From a virus, in IMG/VR virus record IMGVR_UViG_3300043399_001340, positions 1 to 22,461 of that record: a stretch of DNA of 22,461 bases; one strand, written 5' to 3'. The notes beneath the pieces were generated by a model that searched no databases, was not told the DNA's origin, and saw only the letters and a program-made list of their open reading frames with translations. Below, in pieces: positions 12,311-19,052 of this stretch; within the stretch, counting starts at the first letter, position 1; each line of letters opens with the position of its first letter. The position numbers and the translations under genes were made by a program.

Positions 12311-12730
12311 TCAGACGGTGGCGCAGAGGTCAGACTCAACAGCGGACCAAGCGGCGGTGGGGTTGCCGTTACCAGCGTACTGGACAGCGGTGGTGGCAGC
12401 GATCACGACGCCGTTTGCACCACCGTTGACGGGCTGGCTGTTAGTACCGATCAGGGTATGGGCAGCACCGCCGTAGTTCAGGATGTAGCCACGCACGCCC
12501 ACGAAACGGGGATCGGCGTTGACGATGTTGAAGGGCTGGCCATCAGTAGTGAACACTTCGGGCAGGCGCAGGGTTACAGAAGCGGGGCCGCCGTCAGCTA
12601 CAGACAGGATCACGATCTGGTCGCCGGGCTGGATGTCCACGGTTGCGGGATCAGCAGCGGTGATGTAGCGGATGGGGTTGCCGAAGCCTGCCAGGGAGAA
12701 TACCGGGCCGGAGAAGGTGGTTTTAGCCAT
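12311..12730 (-). CDS. Putative head-associated structural protein
   Basis: A 139-residue protein, first gene after the terminator that follows the capsid gene. The N-terminus AKTTFSGPVFSLAGFGNPIR has the SGPV-x-S-x-x-GF opening typical of small structural proteins next to capsid genes. It continues with QPGDQIVILSVADGGPASVT, LRLPEVFTTDG and RGYILNYGGAAHTLIGTN, all beta-rich. GAGG lies 8 bases before the ATG. Candidate roles are head decoration or head completion, inferred only from position and composition. Confidence 0.72.
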   Translation of the reverse strand: MAKTTFSGPVFSLAGFGNPIRYITAADPATVDIQPGDQIVILSVADGGPASVTLRLPEVFTTDGQPFNIVNADPRFVGVRGYILNYGGAAHTLIGTNSQPVNGGANGVVIAATTAVQYAGNGNPTAAWSAVESDLCATV

Positions 12731-12799
12731 TTTAAGTCCTCACATGCGAGTGTTGGTGGTGCTCTGTCTGCATGTCGTCAGGCCGGGACCTGTCAGAAC

Positions 12800-12862
12800 A
12801 CCGGATAACCCCGGGATGGGGCCAATATACCCCAAAAGAAAAGGGGGCACAAGGCCCCCTTT
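12800..12862 (-). promoter_or_regulatory. Weak candidate promoter overlapping the terminator
   Basis: On the minus strand TATATT (5 of 6 to the -10 consensus) lies exactly 17 bases after TTGTGC, which itself sits in the terminator loop and stem. The -35 matches only 3 of 6, so this is tentative. It would let the small-protein and tail genes be expressed independently of terminator read-through. Confidence 0.2.
12829..12862 (-). terminator. Rho-independent terminator after the major capsid gene
   Basis: On the minus strand a 9-bp stem AAAGGGGGC / GCCCCCTTT with a 5-base loop (CTTGT) is followed by TTTTCTTTT. The stem occupies 12840-12862 and the T-rich tail about 12831-12841. It begins 20 bases after the capsid stop. 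It probably sets a high capsid-to-tail transcript ratio by partial termination. Confidence 0.9.
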
Positions 12863-12881
12863 CGTGATTTTCCTGGGCGGA

Positions 12882-13793
12882 TTAGGCGCCGGGAGAACCG
12901 TAGATGCCACGCGGGTCAGACCAGCCGAAGCTGTAACGCTCGCGGGCCTTGTAGCGCACGTTGCCGGTGTCGAAATCGCCTTCGAAGGCGGTTTTGATCG
13001 GCGAACGCTCGAACATCTTCAGACCGTTGGGGGCGTCGGTAATCAGGAACCAGGCGTCCGAGTCGGTCAGGTAATGGTTGACAGCGTAACCTTCGGGGAT
13101 CAGGCCCATGGACTTGATCGCGCTGATATCGTTGTCAGCCGTAGCGGTGCGCAGGGTGCTCTTCATCAGGCGCTCAGCAGTGAACTGCAGCTCCTTCGGA
13201 ACGATCATCTTGCGAGCGGTCAGAGCGACCTTCAGGCCACGTTCGTCAGTGAACGCTGCGATGTCGATGATGCCCTGTTCGAGAGAGGTCTCGTTCAGGT
13301 CAGCAGGGACCAGCGGACGGTTGGCGAAGTCGGGACCCATGGCGGTGGGGTGCTGTGTCGAGCACAGAGCCACACCGTCGCCACCGGCGTACTGGCCGCC
13401 AGTGAAGGCGTTGTTCAGCACGGAAGCGCCCTTGACCTGCTTGGTGTTAGCCATAGAACGGGCCAGGGCCTTGGTGTAGCGAGCCGACAGGCGGTCGTAG
13501 AGGTTGTCCTCAACGGCTTCTTCAGTCAGCGCGAACGCCATGGCGATGGTCTCGTGCGTATAGCGAGCGGTGTACGATTCAACAGCGTTGTCGTACGCCA
13601 CACCAGCACCTTCAGTCTTCACCGGAGCGGTACTGAAGCCGGTCAGCATGACCTCTTCTTCGAACGCACGGTCAGAGGTCTCGATAGCGAAGATCTCTTC
13701 GTGTTCGTTCTCGTAGCGCTTGTACTCCAAACCGAACAGTGCGTTCAGGCCTGGCTCCAGTTCTTTGACGAGTTGGGAACGGGTAATTGCCAT
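12882..13793 (-). CDS. Major capsid protein (Mu gpT-like, HK97-fold type)
   Basis: A 303-residue protein with the head-subunit layout: AITRSQLVKELEPGLNALFG at the N-terminus, an acidic ENEHEEIFAIETSDRAFEEE stretch, then the marked YTHETIAMAFALTEEAVEDN and LYDRLSARYTKALARSM block, which I associate with Mu gpT-like capsid subunits. ALCSTQHPTAMGPDFAN and the C-terminal RYKARERYSFGWSDPRGIYG are also typical. It has a strong AAGGAG site formed inside the end of the decoration gene, and a strong terminator follows at once. Both fit very high expression. No separate protease gene is visible in the window, so processing, if any, is unresolved. Confidence 0.9.
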   Translation of the reverse strand: MAITRSQLVKELEPGLNALFGLEYKRYENEHEEIFAIETSDRAFEEEVMLTGFSTAPVKTEGAGVAYDNAVESYTARYTHETIAMAFALTEEAVEDNLYDRLSARYTKALARSMANTKQVKGASVLNNAFTGGQYAGGDGVALCSTQHPTAMGPDFANRPLVPADLNETSLEQGIIDIAAFTDERGLKVALTARKMIVPKELQFTAERLMKSTLRTATADNDISAIKSMGLIPEGYAVNHYLTDSDAWFLITDAPNGLKMFERSPIKTAFEGDFDTGNVRYKARERYSFGWSDPRGIYGSPGA

Positions 13794-13795
13794 GG

Positions 13796-14383
13796 TTATG
13801 CTCCTTCAGAAGCAACGCCAACACTGCCGTATTGGTGCTGATTGAGTTTGACAACGACGATGGCATTGGCACCCAGGTCATTGCCGGGGGCTTGATACAA
13901 GCCAACGATTTTGAAGGTCAGGGCCTGGGTCTTGTCGATGGTCGCAGAGTCCAGGGTACCGGCGGAGATGCCGTTGACCGTGCTGCCGGTGGTACCAGCG
14001 GTGGGGTCAGCGTTCTTGCCGATATCAGCTTGGGCAATGACGCCATCAGCCTGAACCAGGAACAGTTGGCTGGGGTCGTCGATGACTTCGCAGTCGATCT
14101 GGCCAATTTCCACATTGATCGAACCAGGGTAGTAGTTCTTCCAAGTGGGCTTGTTGGCACGGGTGGGGTCGTTGTACTGGCAGCCGTTGAAGACGCCGGT
14201 GGGGGCGCCGTGGGTGGATGCGTCGTACTTGATGATGTAGCCGTCATAGACTACGACCAGGTCGCCCTGGAAAATTGCCCCGGGCTGGTTGTCGGCAATC
14301 TGGTAACCGTATTGCTTTTGAGCACCGGTTGCAGACAGGTTGCCAGACGGACGCAGACCAAAGGGCTTGTTGACGTTTGCCAT
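13796..14383 (-). CDS. Probable capsid decoration/cement protein
   Basis: A 195-residue protein with the opening ANVNKPFGLRPSGNLSATGA, followed by YQIADNQPGAIFQGDLVVVY and a beta-rich remainder (GSINVEIGQIDCEVIDD, PSQLFLVQADGVIAQADIG, AIVVVKLNQHQYG). This PFGLRP opening is common in small proteins encoded directly upstream of the major capsid gene. The AGGAG ribosome site lies 6-7 bases before the ATG, and the capsid start follows the stop by only 2 bases, so the two should be made together. The decoration role is inferred from size, composition and position. No signal peptide or enzymatic motif. Confidence 0.78.
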   Translation of the reverse strand: MANVNKPFGLRPSGNLSATGAQKQYGYQIADNQPGAIFQGDLVVVYDGYIIKYDASTHGAPTGVFNGCQYNDPTRANKPTWKNYYPGSINVEIGQIDCEVIDDPSQLFLVQADGVIAQADIGKNADPTAGTTGSTVNGISAGTLDSATIDKTQALTFKIVGLYQAPGNDLGANAIVVVKLNQHQYGSVGVASEGA

Positions 14384-14410
14384 TTGAATCTCCTAGAGGA
14401 TGGAAGGTTG

Positions 14411-14890
14411 TCAGCCTTGTGGCTGACGGAACGTGGTGCGCGAACTCCGCTCGGGAGTTTGGATTCGCATTGAAGAGTGTGCGTTCTCACGCATCATCTC
14501 GTTGTCCACTGCCTGCAACTGTTCCTGCGCCTTCTGGCGGAAGTAGGCATTACGCTCTTCCACAGTCTCTTTCGGAATCTTGGCCAGCAAGAGGCCGCCC
14601 ACAGAGATGACACCGGCATGCTTGCCGTCGTCCATCGTCGGCAGAAGCCCACGATACTCTTCAGGGACGCTTTCGGGACGAACAAGTTCGTAGCCCTCAC
14701 GCATCTTGCTGTACACGTTCTGATTGTCCAGATTGCCGTTGACTTCTGCACGAATCCAACGGTACTGGAAGCCTTCAGGGGCAGGAGGTGCATCCAGACG
14801 CGAAGGCGGACGCCACGGCTTGCGACGAACTTCTTTGTCCCGGCTTTCGGCGGAACGGCTGGCTCGGTCGATAGTGATTTTTTCGCTCAT
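14411..14890 (-). CDS. Conserved head-module protein, unknown function
   Basis: A 159-residue charged protein located between scaffold and decoration genes. Visible pieces are a basic N-terminus (RSAESRDKEVRRKPWRPPSR), the core FQYRWIRAEVNGNLDNQNVY, SKMREGYELVRPESVPEEYR and GVISVGGLLLAKIPKETVEE, and a helical RNAYFRQKAQEQLQAVDNEM. It resembles uncharacterised proteins regularly found in this slot in environmental phages. A scaffold partner or capsid-assembly factor is likely from position only. AAGGAG directly precedes the upstream TAA stop, with the ATG 6 bases after, so translation is probably coupled to the scaffold gene. Confidence 0.75.
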   Translation of the reverse strand: MSEKITIDRASRSAESRDKEVRRKPWRPPSRLDAPPAPEGFQYRWIRAEVNGNLDNQNVYSKMREGYELVRPESVPEEYRGLLPTMDDGKHAGVISVGGLLLAKIPKETVEERNAYFRQKAQEQLQAVDNEMMRENAHSSMRIQTPERSSRTTFRQPQG

Positions 14891-14893
14891 GAC

Positions 14894-15838
14894 TTACTCC
14901 TTCACGTACTTGGCATACTCTTCAAGAGGTACACCCAGCTTCTTTGCAATGGCAACCTGACTCGGCGAAAGCCGGACAGTTCGGCGCGCACTATTGATTC
15001 CGGAACTCCGGGAGGCAGGTGCAACAGCAGGCGCGACACGCTGTTGTCTGGTTGGTTGGTTGGACGATTGATCGCCCGCGAAGTGTTTCGGGAACTCCTC
15101 CCGAATTCTTCGATCCAGTTCAGTATAGTATTCGTCGGAATTGGGGTCAACACCTTCTCTTTCGATCAGGTCTTGATGGATACCCCAGGCTGCGTAGGTC
15201 ATCACGCGGTTCTGGCCAAACCATTCATTCTTGGCTGCCCAGTCCTCAGCGCGAGGATCAGGTGCCGCGGCTTTTGGCTGCTGGCGCTGCTGAACGGCCT
15301 GCTGTACAGGCTGCTCTTGCGCAGGACGCTGACGAGCCGCTTCCTGCTGCTGAAGCCACTGCGATACCTGACCCTTTTCCTGCAACAGAGTGGCCAGGCG
15401 CTCCTGAGCTTCTATTTCCGTGTTGAGATCGCCTTCTTCACGCGCCTTGGCAATGATCTGGCGCAGCTGTGTCTGTTGCGTCTCCAAGCGAACCTTGGCT
15501 TCGTTTAGGCGACTGTAATCGGTGTGCACCAGACGCTGCTGAAGCTCCTGCGCCTGCGACTGCAGGCCCTTGGCATATTCCAGGGCGGCCTGTTCGCGGC
15601 GCTCGGCTTCGCGCATTTTGGCAGTGAGCTTGGCGATGCGCTTTTGAACCGCATCATTGACGCTGCTGAGCTCATCAGCATGCTCCTGCTGGTCCGTACG
15701 GGCGGCAGGTTGTTCAGGGGCAGGCGCTGCCTGCTCTTCCTGTTTGTTTTCGGGCTCTTCGCCCAGCGAAACGGTTGTGGCCTTTTCGCCTTCGCCCAGA
15801 TCGAATTCGAGCTGGTCGTCATTCATCGCAGTTGCCAT
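14894..15838 (-). CDS. Probable head scaffolding protein
   Basis: A 314-residue, mostly alpha-helical protein. It has an acidic N-terminus (NDDQLEFDLGEGEKATTVSL), a long coiled coil from about residue 55 to 180 (KRIAKLTAKMREAERREQAA, QELQQRLVHTDYSRLNEAKV, QERLATLLQEKGQVSQWLQQ), a Gln/Pro/Ala linker and a helical DWAAKNEWFGQNRVMTYAAW region. It ends in a basic C-terminal segment with LSPSQVAIAKKLGVPLEEYA. Acidic plus coiled-coil plus basic C-terminal capsid-binding tail, sitting between portal and capsid, is the classic scaffold pattern. GAGG overlaps the GroES stop (TGAGG) and leads to the ATG. No protease motif is visible, so it is probably not fused to a maturation protease. Confidence 0.82.
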   Translation of the reverse strand: MATAMNDDQLEFDLGEGEKATTVSLGEEPENKQEEQAAPAPEQPAARTDQQEHADELSSVNDAVQKRIAKLTAKMREAERREQAALEYAKGLQSQAQELQQRLVHTDYSRLNEAKVRLETQQTQLRQIIAKAREEGDLNTEIEAQERLATLLQEKGQVSQWLQQQEAARQRPAQEQPVQQAVQQRQQPKAAAPDPRAEDWAAKNEWFGQNRVMTYAAWGIHQDLIEREGVDPNSDEYYTELDRRIREEFPKHFAGDQSSNQPTRQQRVAPAVAPASRSSGINSARRTVRLSPSQVAIAKKLGVPLEEYAKYVKE

Positions 15839-15846
15839 TGCTTACC

Positions 15847-16311
15847 TCACATGTGAAGGATGTCTTCGGGGTTCTGGATCGTTGCCAGCACTTCATCATC
15901 ATTGATGATCCGGATCTCGCCTCCGTCGATCGGCAGGCGGGCGCCTGCGTAACGGCCAAAGACAATCCAGTCACCTTTTTTGCACCACGGACCGGTGGGG
16001 AACTTGCCCTCATCGGCGTAGGCAAGAGGTCCAACAGACAGCACATAGCCGCATACCGTAGCCGCTTGCTCACGCGAGCGGGTCTGGTCTGCCAGCACAA
16101 TGCCACCTTTGGTCTTTTCTGCCCCGCGGTAGGGCAGGATGATGATGCGCCACCCGGTAGGGACGGGCATGCGATCAAGAACGCTTTGCTCGATCTTGGT
16201 GACATCGAGGCTGCCCTCTTTGTCATAAGCATCGTCAAGCTCAGGAACGTGCGCGGCTGCTTCCTCCGCCCACTTTCTCTCCAGTGCAGTCATCTCAGTT
16301 GTTTCCATCAT
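15847..16311 (-). CDS. groES: Phage GroES-type co-chaperonin
   Basis: A 154-residue protein whose residues about 50-150 match Cpn10/GroES: VPTGWRIIILPYRGAEKTKG, GIVLADQT, VCGYVLSVGPLAYADEG, WCKKGDWIVFGRYAGARLPI and INDDEVLATIQNPEDIL. The mobile loop (about 64-76) keeps the GGIVL motif that contacts GroEL. The extra N-terminus (1-49) is acidic and helical, absent from bacterial GroES (about 97 residues). Phage T4 gp31 is a precedent: it replaces GroES for capsid-protein folding. The position between portal and scaffold supports the same job. TAAGGAG from the upstream stop lies 5 bases from the first ATG; a second ATG follows immediately. Confidence 0.92.
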   Translation of the reverse strand: MMETTEMTALERKWAEEAAAHVPELDDAYDKEGSLDVTKIEQSVLDRMPVPTGWRIIILPYRGAEKTKGGIVLADQTRSREQAATVCGYVLSVGPLAYADEGKFPTGPWCKKGDWIVFGRYAGARLPIDGGEIRIINDDEVLATIQNPEDILHM

Positions 16312-16320
16312 AGGGACTCC

Positions 16321-16506
16321 TTATAGGTCTTGGTTTTTGTCAAGAAGGTTTTGGATTTCCATCTCAACAAACTTGTAGCCCTCAAGGCGTCCCATCAGGA
16401 ACCGATACTGCTCCATGTCCTTCACATTGCCGTTGGCCACGAATTCCTCCGTCTGGCGACGCAGGCCTCGAATGGCTACCAGCACTCTTTCAGCAAACTC
16501 AAGCAT
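16321..16506 (-). CDS. Small helical protein of the head module, unknown
   Basis: A 61-residue, mostly helical protein: MLEFAERVLVAIRGLRRQTE, then NVKDMEQYRFLMGRLEGYKF and a final EMEIQNLLDKNQDL. I recognise no named family, although short charged helical proteins of this kind recur upstream of phage head genes. GGAG lies 8 bases upstream of the ATG, after a 70-base spacer holding two inverted repeats. Its TAA stop forms the start of the TAAGGAG ribosome site of the GroES gene, so the two are likely coupled. No membrane segment. Confidence 0.68.
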   Translation of the reverse strand: MLEFAERVLVAIRGLRRQTEEFVANGNVKDMEQYRFLMGRLEGYKFVEMEIQNLLDKNQDL

Positions 16507-16523
16507 GGATTACTCCGATGAAG

Positions 16524-16546
16524 CAGACAGATAGGACCCCTGTCTG
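16524..16546. repeat. Inverted repeat CAGACAG/CTGTCTG
   Basis: Seven-base perfect arms separated by 9 bases in the spacer between the 47-codon gene and the small head gene. It lacks a T-tract on the minus strand, so it is not a typical intrinsic terminator. It could be an RNA hairpin affecting processing or translation. Confidence 0.6.
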
Positions 16547-16554
16547 AGGGCTGT

Positions 16555-16571
16555 GGGTGCATTATGCACCC
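16555..16571. repeat. 17-base perfect palindrome GGGTGCAT-T-ATGCACCC
   Basis: Two 8-base arms flank a single base, just 5 bases after the stop at 16577. As RNA it can form a 7-bp stem with a 3-base loop. As DNA it has the shape of a dimer-binding operator. No T-tract follows. Function unknown. Confidence 0.65.
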
Positions 16572-16576
16572 TTTGG

Positions 16577-16720
16577 TTACGTAATCAATACCTTGTTGAA
16601 CGCATCTTTGCGATAAACGTACGTTTTCTTAGGCTCGGGGGCTTTGGTTGCGGCCTTGACTGGCTTTTGAGATTGCTTGGAGGCGGGCGTTTTGGGCGGC
16701 CTGGCTGGCTTGCGTTGCAT
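16577..16720 (-). CDS. Hidden 47-residue basic protein overlapping the portal 3' end
   Basis: A short frame begins at ATG 16720 inside the portal gene (different frame), overlaps it by 92 bases, and extends 52 bases past the portal stop. The product is very basic: MQRKPARPPKTPASKQSQKP, then a Lys/Ala/Pro linker and the end KKTYVYRKDAFNKVLIT. The start has a textbook AAGGAG 6 bases upstream (minus strand of 16727-16732), which the portal gene itself does not require. The part beyond the portal stop still encodes a sensible Tyr-Val-Tyr/Arg-Lys-Asp end. I know no family for it; a DNA-binding or virion-associated peptide is conceivable. The same frame is open much further upstream, but that part looks like noise. 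Confidence 0.72.
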   Translation of the reverse strand: MQRKPARPPKTPASKQSQKPVKAATKAPEPKKTYVYRKDAFNKVLIT

Positions 16721-19043
16721 CTTTGGCTCCTTGTTGCTGCAGTTTCTGGGCATCCAGGGCCAACTTGGCCTGGTCGATTTGTTGATCGCCCTGGACCCGC
16801 ATGCCTTCGAGCTGGATGCGGGCTTTTTCGTTCTGGTCCTTGGCCTGGTCGGCGGCGGAGCGAGCCTGGATCTCCTGCTCCTTGACCTTGACCAGAGGAT
16901 CTTCCTGCGGACCCATGAGCTGCGATTGCAGTTCCTTGGCCTGTTGGTAGTACTCGACCGTCTTGAGCGCAATCATGGCCTCACGCTGCAGGGCAGACAC
17001 GAGCTTGTCGGGGTCGGTGCCGTACTGCTGGAACAGCTCGGCTTCGACCTGCTCTTCGGCCTTGAGGCGGATGTGCTCAAAGATGTGTTTTTGCACGTTG
17101 ACCGCGACCTGCGGCATGCTTGCCAGCATGGGCGACAGGCCAAACAGTATGTGCGACATGATGTGTGCATCGTGCTGCTGGCCAGCAAATGCCTTGAGCG
17201 GCGAGCCGTCCAGGGCCTGAGCGTTTTCGCTGGCAGGGTCCTTGGGCTTGTCGACGTTCTGCGTATTGAGAATCTGGTCGATGTCGCGCACCCCGATTGC
17301 CTCATACATGCGGCGATAGGCCTCGTACATGTTGTGCATCTGCGGGTTGCTCTGAGCGAGCTGCAGCTGTGTCTGCGCCATGGTGATGCGCTGGGCCACA
17401 GAGAAGATGTTGGGATCAGAGACCGGCAGCACATCGATGCGATCGTCAAAGTCCTTCTTCTTGATCGTGCGGCTCTCGCCGGGCACATCGTACGGATACT
17501 CGTCAGGCAGGCTCTCTGCAAAGCCCTCGGCCAGCAGCTTGAATTCGATGCGCTGAGCGTAGTGCAGGCGCTTGTGGATGGACGACATGACCTGGCCGCC
17601 CTTCTCGAGCAGCGCGATCGTGGTGCCCACGGCGGCGTTCTGATTGCTGTCGCCTACCTGCATGTCGGTGACGCTGGCCAGGCGGCGGCCTGCATCGGCG
17701 CAGAAACCGAGCAGCGCGAACAGCGTCTGGCTGGGCTCCTTATACGGCAGTGGCATGAGCGTCTGGGTGAGCTCCTGGCCCCCCGCGTCAATGTCACGGA
17801 ACTCGCCCGGCTGCAGCGGCACGTCATCGTTCATGATACGTGCGCCCTTGGCCTTGAAGCCAGCAGGCAGGTTCACGAGTGTGCCTGCGTCCAGCATCTG
17901 ACGCAAAGCAGAGGTGGCTGCCTGGCTCAGGCCGCCCACCAGGTGCAGGAAGCCTAGGCCATAGGCGCCCAGGCCCTGAACCAGCACGTAGTGCACGTAG
18001 TACTGCTTGCGGCGATAGAGCTCGTTGCCTTCCTTCCAGTTGCGACGCACGCCAACGGTGGCGCCAGAGGTGCGATCGATCGTGATGATGTAGGGCAGCT
18101 TGATGCCTGTGGCTTCGCCGTCGTCATCCTTGTGCTCAAAGCCCATAAGGTCATAGTCGACCTGGAACTCGAGCAGTTCCATCTCCTCGTCGTCCGCATT
18201 GGGCACGATCTTGGTGACGCGGTCGGTTTCCTTCTGGATGATGTTGTTGCCAACGTCAGCCGTGGAGCGCTCCTGGGCGTTGTCGAGGTACTGACCGCGC
18301 AGCACGGCCTTCTTGTACTCGTTGACGGTCATCGGCACGATGTGCGTGATACGAGGGCACTCGCTCATCACGCTGGAGCCGTTGTAGGGGATGTACAGGT
18401 TGTCGGGCAGGATCAGCTTGCTGACCATGCGGCCCTTGTCATAGTCGTAGTAGACCTTCTTGAACGCAGAGCCGCCGTAGCCGACGTAGAACAGGAGCTG
18501 GTCGAAATCGGGCGTGTACTCCTCCATCACCGTGGTGATCTGGTAGTTCATGAAGTCACGCACGCGATCGGCCTGCATCAGCTTCTCACGAGTTTCCTTG
18601 CCCAGCACCTGAGTGCGCACCGGGCCATCAGCGGGCAGCAGCTCCTTGAGCGCCTGGGCCTGGAACTGCACGATGGCTTCGGTGAGCAGCGGATGCGCTG
18701 CCGCGGCAGCGCCCTTGAAGGGCTTGGTGCGCTCATCGAACGTGAAGCCCAGGAGCTTGAGGCCCTTGCCGTACTGCTCTTCCCAGTCTTTGCGCGATGC
18801 CTGATCGGCTTCGAACAAAGGCAGCAGCTCTGAGCTGATTTGCTGGAGGACGCTGGGGTCCAGGACCTCTGCAAGGTTGCAATCGAAGGGGACCTCGTCC
18901 TCTTCTTTTCCCATCTCAACGGTCACGCCGCCTGTCTCGGGATCAAACTCAATTTCGATCTCTGGCAGATCCTCTGTTGCGATATCTTCGATATCGACAT
19001 CGGTATTGCCCGCAGGCAGGTCGTTGTTCTTTTCGATAGGCAT
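16629..19043 (-). CDS. Portal protein
   Basis: An 804-residue portal of the large podovirus type. The first 50 residues are acidic and probably disordered. The core has SELLPLFEADQASRKDWEEQ, KPFKGAAAAAHPLLTEAIVQ and FQAQALKELLPADGPVRTQV, then DFDQLLFYVGYGGSAFKKVY and LILPDNLYIPYNGSSVMSEC, then GFLHLVGGLSQAATSALRQM and NAAVGTTIALLEKGGQVMSS, all in portal-like order. The C-terminal 120 or so residues are a Gln/Ala/Lys-rich coiled coil (QIDQAKLALDAQKLQQQGAK). The dodecameric portal would form the head vertex for DNA entry and exit. TAAGGA from the upstream stop lies 6 bases ahead of the ATG. No terminase gene is present here; it should lie elsewhere or beyond the right edge. Confidence 0.92.
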   Translation of the reverse strand: MPIEKNNDLPAGNTDVDIEDIATEDLPEIEIEFDPETGGVTVEMGKEEDEVPFDCNLAEVLDPSVLQQISSELLPLFEADQASRKDWEEQYGKGLKLLGFTFDERTKPFKGAAAAAHPLLTEAIVQFQAQALKELLPADGPVRTQVLGKETREKLMQADRVRDFMNYQITTVMEEYTPDFDQLLFYVGYGGSAFKKVYYDYDKGRMVSKLILPDNLYIPYNGSSVMSECPRITHIVPMTVNEYKKAVLRGQYLDNAQERSTADVGNNIIQKETDRVTKIVPNADDEEMELLEFQVDYDLMGFEHKDDDGEATGIKLPYIITIDRTSGATVGVRRNWKEGNELYRRKQYYVHYVLVQGLGAYGLGFLHLVGGLSQAATSALRQMLDAGTLVNLPAGFKAKGARIMNDDVPLQPGEFRDIDAGGQELTQTLMPLPYKEPSQTLFALLGFCADAGRRLASVTDMQVGDSNQNAAVGTTIALLEKGGQVMSSIHKRLHYAQRIEFKLLAEGFAESLPDEYPYDVPGESRTIKKKDFDDRIDVLPVSDPNIFSVAQRITMAQTQLQLAQSNPQMHNMYEAYRRMYEAIGVRDIDQILNTQNVDKPKDPASENAQALDGSPLKAFAGQQHDAHIMSHILFGLSPMLASMPQVAVNVQKHIFEHIRLKAEEQVEAELFQQYGTDPDKLVSALQREAMIALKTVEYYQQAKELQSQLMGPQEDPLVKVKEQEIQARSAADQAKDQNEKARIQLEGMRVQGDQQIDQAKLALDAQKLQQQGAKDATQASQAAQNARLQAISKASQGRNQSPRA
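16727..16732 (-). promoter_or_regulatory. Ribosome binding site inside the portal gene
   Basis: AAGGAG on the minus strand, 6 bases upstream of the ATG at 16720. It decides the start of the hidden 47-codon gene, since no other start in that frame has a comparable signal. Confidence 0.75.
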
Positions 19044-19052
19044 GTCTGTTCC

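Noticed and set aside
12672-13841. Long plus-strand open frame opposite the capsid gene (389 codons)
   Set aside because: It is exactly antisense to a clear major capsid gene, has no recognisable motif, and long antisense frames are expected in high-GC3 DNA.
14477-15508. Plus-strand open frame of 343 codons opposite scaffold and neighbour
   Set aside because: Lies fully antisense to two well-supported genes; Arg/Leu/Phe-rich noise.
16721-16972. Upstream extension of the hidden 47-codon frame to 131 residues
   Set aside because: The extra N-terminal part is Arg/Ser/Pro-rich shadow of the portal frame and lacks a ribosome site; the AAGGAG supports only the ATG at 16720.
16677-17957. Plus-strand open frame of 426 codons opposite the portal gene
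   Set aside because: Antisense shadow of the portal coding sequence; low-complexity Leu/Val/Gly/Asp/His product without domain features.
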